Shown piece after piece: positions 32,681 to 40,888 of a stretch of 45,013 nucleotides of DNA (the stretch's first letter is position 1; each line of letters opens with the position of its first letter). Under the pieces are notes generated by a model. It searched no databases. It saw nothing but the letters and a program-made list of their open reading frames with translations, and had not been told where the DNA came from. Source of the stretch: Lachnospiraceae bacterium (GTDB lineage: Bacteria > Bacillota > Clostridia > Lachnospirales > Lachnospiraceae); assembly GCA_017480195.1 (NCBI GenBank), contig JAFVBE010000043.1:1-45013 (forward strand), read 5' to 3'. The translations under genes and the position numbers were made by a program.

Positions 32681-35167
32681 ATGGGTTCCGGTCTTAGTAT
32701 GGCTAGTGTTAATAAAATTAAAGAATTAGCAGCTCAGAGAGAATACAGCTTGGCTTTGGATATTATTGACAGTCAGGACCTATCAAAATCTCTTAATCCA
32801 CAGTTTTTACGACTTTGCGGCGAGGTTTTTATTAAGTCAAAAAGGTATGAGGATGCAAGAAAAACTTTACTCATGGCGCGTAGACTTACACCTGCAGCAA
32901 AGAGAATAATATTCTCATTAGTTGATTTATATATGAGAATGGGATATAAATCCCTGGTTGAAAAATATTATGAGCTCTATATGTTTGATGCAGATGAGAA
33001 CAATGAGGAGACCAAACAGTTAAATTATATCTATGACAAATATTGTGGTAAGTCACCTAAGGAATTAGAAGAATATCTTATCCCGTATTATATTAATAAT
33101 ATGGAATATGATTGGAGCTTTGAAACTTTTCTGCTTCTTTGCATGGAAGATAAGGATGATGTTGACGAGGTTACTAAGAAATCATTAACAGGTGAATATC
33201 TTGCAACATTTAAAAATAGCAAGAATAGTCAGATAATTGCTTCAATAACAGATGATGAGAGCATAGCAGAAAACCTCTTCTATAATTTTAGTAAGACAGT
33301 GGAGGAGGACAATGATCCTAAGCAGGAGAAGCTTCGTAAGGAAGAGAATAAATTATTTGAAGCGGATGAGCTTAGAATTCATCCACAGGAAGCAGAGATT
33401 ATAGATATTATTGATGACGAGGAAGAAACAAAGGATGACCTTTCGCCTGAGGATGCTTCCGAAGAGAAGGAGAAAAAGCCGGGATTTTTCAAGAAGCTAT
33501 TTGTAAGGGGGAAGAATAAAGAAGCGTCTGAGACAGAGGAAGAAGCTACAGATGGTGAGGAAAAATCTGAGGATGAAACTGAGCCTGTTGAGAAAGCTGC
33601 TGTGCCTGAGGCAGAGGCAAAGCCTGAGACAAAGTCGGATATAGAGGACAAGTCTGAGGAAACTACGGAGACTATTAATGAAGATGTTCAAGCTGTAGAT
33701 AATTTATCTGAGGTTGAAACTGAAGAAGAAGCTGATGAAGAAACTTCCGAGCCTGTAGAAAATATAACAGAGACTGAGTCAGAAGTTTCTGATAATGAGG
33801 ATTTTGAAATGCATAAGAATGTTGATGAAATAAATATGAATATGGAGAAATTCTCTGATGATGATTTTTCAGAAGAAGAAATCGGTGATGAATTTGCGGC
33901 TGAATCTGATACTATTGAGGACTTACATTTAAAGGAAGATGTTTCTGATGAAGATAATGAGCAGACAGATGAAGAACAGACAGATAAAAAATCCGGAGTT
34001 TTATTTGAGTCTGCTGACATATCTATTGATGCTGACGAAGATGAAAATTATGATATAGATGATTTTTCAACTACTGTAAATGATGAATTTGGCTCAATGG
34101 ATACACCGATTGAAAATGATGTTGAAGAGCAAGAGGATACGGAAGCGGTTACAGAGGAGAAAGATGACGAGATATATGAAGATGCAGGAAATGAATTTGA
34201 AGAATCTGTAGAAACTGAAGAGGAAATAAAAACTGCGTCTGAGATAGAAGAAGCTGTTGAGACAGAGATTGAGGAAGAAGTCAGGGAAGCAATCGAAGTT
34301 GAGACAGAAACTGAAGAAGCAATTGAAGATGAGGTAGGAGACGAGGCTGCATTTGAAGAGATAACCGAGGCTGAACCGGATACTGAGCAGATTGTTGAGG
34401 AAGCAGCCGAGGCAGAGCCGGAGATTGAAGAAGCAGTAGAAGAAATACCTGAGGAAGCAGCCGAGAACGAGGTAGGAGACGAGGCTGTATTTGAAGAGAT
34501 AATCGAGGCTGAACAGGATACTGAGCAGATTGTTGAGGAAGCAGCCGAGGCAGAGCCGGAGATTGAAGAAGCAGTTGAAGAAATACCTGAGGAAGCTACT
34601 GATACAGAACTTAAAATTGAAGAAGCAGTTGAGACAGAGTCTGATAATATATTTGAAGAAATAACCGAGATTGAACCGAAAGTTGAGGCTGAGGCGGAAG
34701 CAGAAGCAAGAGCCGAGACGGAGCCGGAGGTTGAGGAAACAGTCGAAGAAGAATATGAAGAGGAAGATTTAAGCGAGCTTTTCAGACTTGAAAAGGAAAA
34801 AATCAAGAATGAGAACAGGGAGAAGAAGCTTGAATTTCCGGTGTTCCGTTCGTCGTTATTCCCGAATTATCATAATGACAAGCCTGAGGTTGAGAATAAT
34901 TTCAATGAGATTATGAGCGATAGTCAAAGCAAGATAAGTGAAAACTTTGAGAAGGAAGCGCAGTTACAAAAGGAAACTGAGGCACTTTTGGCATCACTTG
35001 GAATTGACTTAGGAAGTACAAAGAGTACAGTAACATCAACTTCAAGTATTAAGATAGATAGAAGTGAAGAAAAGGCAAATTCTATTTCACGAAAGGAATT
35101 AAAAAATTCCTTAAAGATAGGTGAAGATAAGAAAATAATTTTAAGGAAAATGAAAGAATATAGATAA
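32681..35167 (+). CDS. very acidic TPR-like scaffold protein
   Basis: An 828-residue cytoplasmic protein. Residues 1-200 are helical and TPR-like (EYSLALDIIDSQDLSKSL, KRYEDARKTLLMARRLTP). From about 215 to 715 the sequence is extremely rich in Glu, Asp, Ala, Ser and Thr and probably disordered; two tandem copies of a 46-residue unit lie at 34331-34606. The C-terminal 110 residues become basic again. GGGGTGAG precedes ATG 32681. It sits between a YbjQ-type protein and a Lys/Ala/Glu coiled-coil protein. A scaffold role is inferred, not shown. Confidence 0.8.
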   Translation: MGSGLSMASVNKIKELAAQREYSLALDIIDSQDLSKSLNPQFLRLCGEVFIKSKRYEDARKTLLMARRLTPAAKRIIFSLVDLYMRMGYKSLVEKYYELYMFDADENNEETKQLNYIYDKYCGKSPKELEEYLIPYYINNMEYDWSFETFLLLCMEDKDDVDEVTKKSLTGEYLATFKNSKNSQIIASITDDESIAENLFYNFSKTVEEDNDPKQEKLRKEENKLFEADELRIHPQEAEIIDIIDDEEETKDDLSPEDASEEKEKKPGFFKKLFVRGKNKEASETEEEATDGEEKSEDETEPVEKAAVPEAEAKPETKSDIEDKSEETTETINEDVQAVDNLSEVETEEEADEETSEPVENITETESEVSDNEDFEMHKNVDEINMNMEKFSDDDFSEEEIGDEFAAESDTIEDLHLKEDVSDEDNEQTDEEQTDKKSGVLFESADISIDADEDENYDIDDFSTTVNDEFGSMDTPIENDVEEQEDTEAVTEEKDDEIYEDAGNEFEESVETEEEIKTASEIEEAVETEIEEEVREAIEVETETEEAIEDEVGDEAAFEEITEAEPDTEQIVEEAAEAEPEIEEAVEEIPEEAAENEVGDEAVFEEIIEAEQDTEQIVEEAAEAEPEIEEAVEEIPEEATDTELKIEEAVETESDNIFEEITEIEPKVEAEAEAEARAETEPEVEETVEEEYEEEDLSELFRLEKEKIKNENREKKLEFPVFRSSLFPNYHNDKPEVENNFNEIMSDSQSKISENFEKEAQLQKETEALLASLGIDLGSTKSTVTSTSSIKIDRSEEKANSISRKELKNSLKIGEDKKIILRKMKEYR
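34331..34606 (+). repeat. tandem 138-bp repeat inside the acidic gene
   Basis: Copies at 34331-34468 and 34469-34606 encode two 46-residue units starting EVGDEAAFEEI and EVGDEAVFEEI, with only a few base changes. The unit is a multiple of three, so copy number can change without breaking the frame. Confidence 0.9.
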
Positions 35168-35203
35168 TATGTCGGATGATGTTTCTGAAAGGGGGAAAAC
35201 ATA

Positions 35204-38128
35204 GTGGCTGTTGATCAAAGAGAAGCATTAATTGCTGCTGTTAGAGCACAGGTGGAAAAAGAAAAGGCGGCTAAGGCCGCAAAGCTAAAGAAAGAGCAGG
35301 AAGCTGCCAGAATGGCAGGGGTTGACATTTCTGATTCGTCTGACTCTGACGATAAGCCAAAATATAAGACATTATCAGCCGAAGATTTAGCTAAAATTGA
35401 GGAGAAGAAAAGGCGTAAATATGCTGCTGAACATGGACTCGAGTACGAGGAGCCAAAGGCAGAAGAACCTGAGCCTGAGACGCCAAAGGCAGAGGCACCG
35501 AAAGCTGAAGAGAAGAAAGCTGAGACTAAGGTAGAGGAGAAGGCTGAAAAAGAAGCTGAGGGACTTGGCTTAAGTGTTGGTATTCAACCTGATAAATCAG
35601 GTAAAACTTTATCAGGTGCCGATTCTAAGGATGGCGGCCTTGGAGGTAAGAAGACCGATAGCAAGAGTGGTCTTGGCTTAAAGCTTAATATGGGTGATAC
35701 CAAGAAGACAGAAGTTAAGTCTGAGGAGGACAATGCTGCAGAAGCTAAAGCTGCAGAGGATAAGGCTAAAGCTGAGGCAGAAGCGAAGGCTGCTGCTGAG
35801 AAAGCTGCTGCAGAAAAAGCTAAAGCTGAGGAGAAGGCTAAACTTCGTCCGGAGAAGGTTGTCGGAGGTTCTGCTTCAGTCAAGATTATAGGTGATGATG
35901 CTTCTGACGACGAGGGCGTAAGCTTCACTAAGGATGGCAATACAACTGTTATATCTGATGAGGCAGGCTGGCAGGCATCCAAGGCAGAAGATAAGAAAGC
36001 TAAGGGAGACGATTCCATAGATATCGTGCCTGATAGAGCTAAGGCTGTCAAAGCAGGCGGAAGCATGTATGATATTGATGAGGACGATGATTCTTTAGGT
36101 GCAGAGATATCCAAGTTTGCTGATTATGATGATAAATCCTCTGACAAACAGACTGAACAGACTGAGGAAGTTAAGCAGAGCAAGACGGATATAGCTAATC
36201 AGAAACTCGCAGAGGAAGAGGCGCGCAAGAAGGCTGCAACAGAGGCAGCTAAGAAGAAGGCAGAGGAAGCTTCAGGTAAGAAGGTATCTGCTGCAGAAGA
36301 AGCAGTTAAGAAGTCTGAGGCTCAGAGAAATAAATTAAAGGCGGCTGAGCAGAGTGCTAATGAGAGAGAAAGACGTATAGCTGAAGCTCAGGCAAAGCAG
36401 CGTGCAGAAGCGGCAGCTAAGAAGAAAGCAGAAGAAGCTGCCAAGAAGAAAGCTGAAGAGGAAGCTAAGCGTAAAGCTCTTGAGGAAGAGCGTAAGAAAG
36501 CTGCTGAGGAAGCAAGGCGTAAGGCTGAGGAGGAAGCAAGAGCAAAGGCTAAGGCTGAGGCTCAGAAGGAAGTTGATGCAGCTAAGAAAAAATCAGATGA
36601 AATTGAGAAGAAGCTTGCGGATGCCAAGAAAGCCGAAGAGGAAGCAGCTAAGAACAGCGAAGCTTTGAAGAAGACTCTTGAGGAGAATAAGAAGAAGCGT
36701 TTTGATGAAGCTGTAAAAGAAAATGAAAAAGAAGAGGCTTTGAAGAAAGCGGAGGCTGAGGCTAAGGGTAAGGCTGAAGAGGCAGCTAAGAAGAAAGCTG
36801 ACGAACGCGCAAAGAAGAGGGCGGAATTTGAGGCTAAGGCTAAGGCTGATGCAGACGAAAGAGCTAAGCTTTTGGATGATGCCAAGAAAGCAGAGGAAGC
36901 AGCTAAGAAGGCTGTAGCTGCAGCACAAAAGGCTGTAGAAGCAGCTAAAAATGCAGTTGAGGAGGCAGCTAAGAAGCTTGAAGAAGCTAAGTCTAATGAG
37001 ACTGCTGCTGCTAAGAGCGTAGAGGAAGCTAATAAAAAGGTTGAGGCAGAGACTAAGAATGTTGAAGAGATAGGCAAGAAGATTGAGGCAGAGACAAAGA
37101 AAGCAGAAGAAGCTGCTAATAAGTTAAAAGCTGAGGAGGAGGCTGCAGCTAAGGTTGATGCAGCGGATATTGAGAAGGCTGTATCTGCGGCAAAGGCGGA
37201 GCTTGATGAATTTGTAAAGGGCAAGACAGATGCAGAGAAGCTTAGAAAAGAAGCTGAAACTGCTGATAATAAAGCATTAGAAGAAGCACAGAGTGCTCTT
37301 GATAAGGCAAAGAAGAGTACAGAAGATATAGCTAAGGAAGCTGAAGAAGCAAAGAAAGCTATAGCAGAAGCAGAGAAGGCTGTCAAGGCTGCTGATACAT
37401 TGAAGCTTGATGTCAAGACATTTAATGCAGGCAGACTTCCTATAGCAGCATCATATCTTGTAAAATACACTAATGTTGATGTACTTGGTGATAAGATTGT
37501 ATCAACCTTTGAGGATGTATCTAAAAAGACCGGAGCCGATAGAAATATGCTTTTAATGGGTGAGCATGGATTTGGTCTTACAAGCGTAGGTGAGGACTTT
37601 GCAAGAAGCTTCTATGATATGGGGGTATGTAAGGCAAAGACCATAGCTAAGATTAAGGCTTCTGCACTTAACAAGGTTAAGCTTGCAGATGCTATGAATA
37701 AGCTTAAAGGCGGCTGTCTCGTAGTAGAAAGCTCAGGACTTATAGCTGCTGACAGACTTAGAGAATTACTTACACTTACGGCTCCTGAGAATAATGATAT
37801 TATAATGATACTTACGGGTGAGCAGGATTCCATCAAGAGACTTTTAAGAGATGTTAAGGAAAGCACAGGAAAGTTCGAGAATACCATCAAGATTAACAGT
37901 CTTAAGGAGAAGGATATGGTTGGTATTGCCAAGGGCTATATCGAGCAGAGAGGCTTCAAGGCTGATAATGACTTAGATGGAACATTGAAGAACATGCTTA
38001 TGGCTATGGAATCCGGCAATATCGACAGGATGTTAAAGGCTGTTGATGATGCCATAACAAAATGTGAAGAAAGAGAGAAATCAAAGGGCAGCAACGATAA
38101 AAAGTTGTTAGCCGCTGATTTCAAATAA
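35204..38128 (+). CDS. giant Lys/Ala/Glu coiled-coil protein with a degenerate AAA+ domain
   Basis: A 974-residue protein, GTG start with AAGGGGG upstream. Residues 1-180 mix charged and Pro/Glu segments; about 320-740 is almost pure Ala, Lys and Glu (AAKKKAEEAAKKKAEEEAKR style), forming long alpha-helical coiled coil. The C-terminal 230 residues resemble CbxX/SpoVK-type AAA+ ATPases. The Walker A region reads GEHGFGLTS (786-794), with Leu where the invariant Lys should be, and the Walker B strand reads CLVVESS (838-844), without the usual Asp-Glu. ATP hydrolysis is therefore unlikely. A terminator ends the operon 24 bases later. Confidence 0.82.
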   Translation: MAVDQREALIAAVRAQVEKEKAAKAAKLKKEQEAARMAGVDISDSSDSDDKPKYKTLSAEDLAKIEEKKRRKYAAEHGLEYEEPKAEEPEPETPKAEAPKAEEKKAETKVEEKAEKEAEGLGLSVGIQPDKSGKTLSGADSKDGGLGGKKTDSKSGLGLKLNMGDTKKTEVKSEEDNAAEAKAAEDKAKAEAEAKAAAEKAAAEKAKAEEKAKLRPEKVVGGSASVKIIGDDASDDEGVSFTKDGNTTVISDEAGWQASKAEDKKAKGDDSIDIVPDRAKAVKAGGSMYDIDEDDDSLGAEISKFADYDDKSSDKQTEQTEEVKQSKTDIANQKLAEEEARKKAATEAAKKKAEEASGKKVSAAEEAVKKSEAQRNKLKAAEQSANERERRIAEAQAKQRAEAAAKKKAEEAAKKKAEEEAKRKALEEERKKAAEEARRKAEEEARAKAKAEAQKEVDAAKKKSDEIEKKLADAKKAEEEAAKNSEALKKTLEENKKKRFDEAVKENEKEEALKKAEAEAKGKAEEAAKKKADERAKKRAEFEAKAKADADERAKLLDDAKKAEEAAKKAVAAAQKAVEAAKNAVEEAAKKLEEAKSNETAAAKSVEEANKKVEAETKNVEEIGKKIEAETKKAEEAANKLKAEEEAAAKVDAADIEKAVSAAKAELDEFVKGKTDAEKLRKEAETADNKALEEAQSALDKAKKSTEDIAKEAEEAKKAIAEAEKAVKAADTLKLDVKTFNAGRLPIAASYLVKYTNVDVLGDKIVSTFEDVSKKTGADRNMLLMGEHGFGLTSVGEDFARSFYDMGVCKAKTIAKIKASALNKVKLADAMNKLKGGCLVVESSGLIAADRLRELLTLTAPENNDIIMILTGEQDSIKRLLRDVKESTGKFENTIKINSLKEKDMVGIAKGYIEQRGFKADNDLDGTLKNMLMAMESGNIDRMLKAVDDAITKCEEREKSKGSNDKKLLAADFK

Positions 38129-38151
38129 CATTAATTAGTAATTGAAAAAAG

Positions 38152-38200
38152 ATGTGCTGATGTTTATAATGATTATGTTATGAATATCGGCACATTTTTA
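38152..38200 (+). terminator. intrinsic terminator of the 31.5-38.1 kb operon
   Basis: ATGTGCTGAT (38152-38161) pairs with ATCGGCACAT (38186-38195), with one G-U pair and a 24-base interior, followed by TTTTTATTT. Confidence 0.8.
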
Positions 38201-38305
38201 TTTGTATTAAAATATAATGTTTTTGTCAGTTTCAGTTGATTTGAAAGATGCTAATTAATTGATATTAAATTGATTACATAGAGATAAAAGATTAGGAGTA
38301 CGAGT

Positions 38306-39313
38306 ATGGTTAATATTGATATAGGAATTGATTTGGGAACCTGCAATACCGTAATATACATAAAGGATAAGGGTATAGTTGTAAATCAGCCGTCTGTAGT
38401 TGCATATGAAGTAAAGACCAAGAAGATAATTGCGGTCGGTACCAAGGCTAAGAAGATGATTGGAAAAACTCCTGAGGAGATAGAGGTGGTAAGACCTATT
38501 ACCAAGGGAGTTATATCCGATTACACGCTGACCGAGCGAATGATTAAGGCATATGTAAGAAATGCCATAGAGCAAAGAAAGATATGGGGCAAGCCTACCA
38601 TATGTGTCTGCGTGCCAAGCGGTGTAACACAGGTTGAGAAAAAAGCAGCTTGTGACGCGGTATATCGTACAGGTGCAAAGAAGGTCTATGTACTTGAGGA
38701 GCCTTTTGCGGCAGCTATAGGAACTAATGTTGATATTGATAGTCCTAAGGGGCATATGTTTGTGGATATAGGTGGTGGAACTACTGATATAGCTGTAGTG
38801 TCAAAAGGCGCAATAAGCAGCAGTAAGTCTATAAGGGTGGCAAGCTGTGACTTTGATGAGGCAATAATTAAATATCTTCGTAAAAAATACAGAGTTGAAG
38901 TGGGGGATGTATCGGCTGAACAGCTAAAGATTGAAATCGGTTCAGTATATCCGCGAGCTCAGGATGCACTTGGATATGCGAAGGGTAAGGAGCTTATGAA
39001 GGGACTTCCCGTGAAGCTTCCGGTTCATTCCTCCGAGATAGAAGAGGCTACAGGTGAAGTGGCAGACCAGATAGTTGATGCAATCAAAAATGTGCTTGAG
39101 GTTACTCCGCCTGAGCTGGTTAATGATATAGCCGAATTTGGAATTGTTTTATCCGGCGGAGGCAGTAAGATATACGGTATGGATATACTTATTGAAGAAA
39201 AAACAGGCGTAAGGGTAAGGAAGATGGAGAAACCTGAGCTTGTTGTCGCAACCGGAGCAGGTACCGCAAGAAAATATGTGGCGGAAGAGGTTGTGATTAC
39301 CTCGGATGTGTAA
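38306..39313 (+). CDS. MreB/Mbl-like bacterial actin
   Basis: A 335-residue actin-family protein that forms filaments under the membrane and guides cell-wall synthesis in rod-shaped cells. The phosphate-1 loop is DLGTCNTVIYI (9-19; Cys replaces the common Ala), the phosphate-2 loop is DIGGGTTDIAV (from residue 154), and the adenosine motif is VLSGGGSKIYGMD. All ATP-binding parts are intact. There are no mreC or mreD genes beside it, which fits a separate Mbl-type paralogue. It follows the coiled-coil operon but behind a terminator, so it probably has its own promoter. The membrane-binding loop cannot be judged by eye. Confidence 0.92.
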   Translation: MVNIDIGIDLGTCNTVIYIKDKGIVVNQPSVVAYEVKTKKIIAVGTKAKKMIGKTPEEIEVVRPITKGVISDYTLTERMIKAYVRNAIEQRKIWGKPTICVCVPSGVTQVEKKAACDAVYRTGAKKVYVLEEPFAAAIGTNVDIDSPKGHMFVDIGGGTTDIAVVSKGAISSSKSIRVASCDFDEAIIKYLRKKYRVEVGDVSAEQLKIEIGSVYPRAQDALGYAKGKELMKGLPVKLPVHSSEIEEATGEVADQIVDAIKNVLEVTPPELVNDIAEFGIVLSGGGSKIYGMDILIEEKTGVRVRKMEKPELVVATGAGTARKYVAEEVVITSDV

Positions 39314-39314
39314 A

Positions 39315-39661
39315 TTTTATATATCAAAAGGTCGGTTAGGCGGAGAGGTATACTCTAATTGAGGTATCGCACCAAGCAGGTGGCAGACAGGAAGCAGGCA
39401 GTTACGCAACACGCAATCAATTTGCTAAATCAGTCAACTCGGATTCTATTGAATTTGCACGAAATCGTGAACTCGCTTCGCTCAGACAGCACGATTTCTG
39501 AGCAATTCAATATGAACCACTCTTTGCTGATTTTAAGCAAATTGTGCGAATCGTTACTATAACTGCCTGCTTCCTGTCTGCCACCTGCCTGGTGCGATAC
39601 CTCATTACAGCATACCCGCCTAACCGACACGCTGCGCGTATTTGAGGCATGATATATAAAA
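39315..39661. repeat. 347-bp long-hairpin (palindromic) element
   Basis: The stretch folds back on itself over most of its length. Arms: 39315-39326 with 39650-39661 (12 of 12), 39331-39343 with 39616-39628 (13 of 13), 39361-39404 with 39560-39603 (43 of 44), and 39461-39469 with 39490-39498 (9 of 9), plus weaker pairing between. The loop is near 39470-39489. It starts right after the mreB-like stop codon. There is no credible gene inside. The form is that of a MITE-like or REP-like palindromic element. Confidence 0.85.
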
Positions 39662-39663
39662 GT

Positions 39664-39691
39664 AATGGCTATGTGTTTCCACATAGCCATT
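39664..39691. terminator. perfect hairpin, likely terminator
   Basis: AATGGCTATGTG (39664-39675), TTTC loop, CACATAGCCATT (39680-39691). A second hairpin, GTTATTTC with GAAATAAC (39694-39701 and 39711-39718), follows. On the minus strand the first is followed by ACTTTTATAT. They may terminate transcription into or out of the IS110 remnant. Confidence 0.6.
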
Positions 39692-39754
39692 ATGTTATTT
39701 CCCAAGAAGCGAAATAACGCTGTTAAAACTTCCACTTATGGTAGGACTCACCGT

Positions 39755-40000
39755 CTATATATAGAGTAGCTTATACAGATAGTTTGTAATGTTTGTGCTG
39801 TAATGACCTGTTGATTCAAGTCCTATTTTTACTTTTGTAAAATCATTTGAATCAAGAGATGAAAGGATTGTGGTGTAAAGTGTTTCAAATCCTTCTTTTG
39901 TGTTTGGAATACGAAGGGAATCAGTAATGATAACCCCATCAGAATCAATGATACAGCAATCATGTTTTGATTTGGCTACATCAATGCCAACAAATAACAT
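39755..40000 (-). pseudogene. IS110-family transposase, N-terminal fragment
   Basis: The 81 residues begin MLFVGIDVAKSKHDCCIIDS, the standard start of IS110 transposases, whose RuvC-like DEDD domain uses the Asp of GIDVAK (D7) and the Glu in GLESTGHYS (E62). Full-length members have about 400 residues, so about 80 percent is missing, including the C-terminal Tnp domain with the catalytic Ser. The start has AAAGGAGTGA upstream on the minus strand and looks intact; the break is at the 3' end near 39755, next to the hairpins. It is not active by itself. Confidence 0.88.
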
Positions 40001-40039
40001 AAAGAATCACTCCTTTAAAATTTATTTATGCTGTGTTTC

Positions 40040-40205
40040 CGCAAACTCTATGTTGAATGTATCCTTGCTATATATAAAACATCATGCGTTATCTAACTAA
40101 TTAACAAATAAACATAGAGCTGTGGTTAGAGCCTCCAAAGGAAACAGTCAGCTTATAGGGAAGCTGTCGTAGGAATAATAACTAATCCACAGCGTCTACA
40201 AATGA
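40040..40205 (-). ncRNA. candidate IS110 bridge RNA
   Basis: In IS110-group elements the non-coding end upstream of the transposase encodes a bridge (seek) RNA that pairs with donor and target DNA. This stretch is exactly there and is highly structured. CTGTGGTTAG (40120-40129) pairs with CTAATCCACAG (40192-40202; one bulge), enclosing CAGCTT/AAGCTG (40149-40154 with 40161-40166). Directly next to it, CTCTATGTT (40046-40054) pairs perfectly with AACATAGAG (40111-40119). Two neighbouring stem-loop domains over about 165 bases match the expected size. The exact ends and loops are not determined. Confidence 0.55.
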
Positions 40206-40278
40206 TTATATAGAAAATAATCAAGAAAGGAAAATGTGTAGTGAATTTCCCTATGAGTTCATTATACAAGGAATTATT

Positions 40279-40560
40279 ATGAATGGTATAGATATAGAAA
40301 TAGACAAGAAAACAGGTTTACCTTTAGATAAAAGTTATATGGAGTATGATTTACCGCCTTTTCTTGAAACTTCACTTAATCAGATGAAGGAAACATGGAA
40401 AAAGCTTGATTTAGGAATTGATTGTGATGATTGGGATTGTGATTATTGTGATTTACAATCAAGTATTAATGTTGCAGAAGTCGAAAATCTTATCACAAGT
40501 CAACAGGCGTGGTATTTAAGAGAACGGTATTTGAAGATTGAGAGGAGAGAAGTTATATGA
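40279..40560 (+). CDS. small acidic protein, unknown function
   Basis: ATG 40279 (MNGIDIEIDKKTGLPLDKSY) has AAGGA six bases upstream; a longer frame from 40234 lacks a binding site. The 93-residue acidic protein contains DCDDWDCDYCDLQSSINVAE with three cysteines and ends SQQAWYLRERYLKIERREVI. The DWDCxYC segment could bind metal. No family is recognised. It lies between the IS110 remnant and a palindromic element, so it is probably accessory DNA. Confidence 0.65.
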   Translation: MNGIDIEIDKKTGLPLDKSYMEYDLPPFLETSLNQMKETWKKLDLGIDCDDWDCDYCDLQSSINVAEVENLITSQQAWYLRERYLKIERREVI

Positions 40561-40573
40561 TGTATGTTAATAG

Positions 40574-40701
40574 ACGAAGGGGTTATGAGTCGCCGAAGGC
40601 GGCTTGCCTACTTGCCGCCGCGCACGAAGTGCCTTTTAATTGGCGGCAATCATTGCAGAGCGAGAGCGTGTTCTTACGCAAACCCTTATAACACCGAAGT
40701 C
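40574..40701. repeat. second palindromic element
   Basis: GC-rich inverted repeats in otherwise AT-rich DNA: TTGCCGCC (40612-40619) with GGCGGCAA (40642-40649), a nested GCAC-GAA-GTGC, a neighbouring CGCC-GAA-GGCG, and imperfect outer arms around 40574-40588 and 40688-40701. A 44-codon open frame starting at 40557 runs through it but is unlikely to be a gene. The rest of 40702-40799 shows no gene. Confidence 0.6.
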
Positions 40702-40799
40702 TTATACATACATCATACATTATAAAAATCATAATGCCCAAGAGCCAAATCCGCCATACCCCTAATGGGATAAACATTAAAAAATCAAAGTATATGGTG

Positions 40800-40828
40800 T
40801 TGCTTTAGAACTTCAAATATGATATTAT
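40800..40828 (+). promoter_or_regulatory. promoter of the butyrate operon
   Basis: TTGCTT (40800-40805), 17-base spacer, TATTAT (40823-40828), 61 bases before thl. Confidence 0.6.
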
Positions 40829-40841
40829 ATTGTTATCGGTG

Positions 40842-40861
40842 TCAAGAGATATCTCTCTTGA
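40842..40861 (+). promoter_or_regulatory. perfect palindrome in the thl leader
   Basis: TCAAGAGA (40842-40849), TATC, TCTCTTGA (40854-40861). It lies just after the predicted transcript start and 28 bases before the thl start. It could be an operator or an mRNA-stabilising hairpin; it does not match the Rex box. Confidence 0.55.
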
Positions 40862-40888
40862 TAAAAAAGATAAACGGAGGAATAGAAA

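Noticed and set aside
34048-34806. Ser-rich minus-strand frame of 252 codons, and similar ones at 33379-34020 and 36562-37470
   Set aside because: They are complements of Glu/Lys/Ala repeat codons and have no binding sites.
39359-39735. Open frames on both strands of the long hairpin
   Set aside because: They lie inside the palindrome, where the two strands mirror each other, and have no ribosome binding site or recognisable product.
40557-40691. 44-codon frame overlapping the stop of the small acidic gene
   Set aside because: It reads through the palindromic element with Arg/Ala-rich sequence typical of non-coding palindromes.
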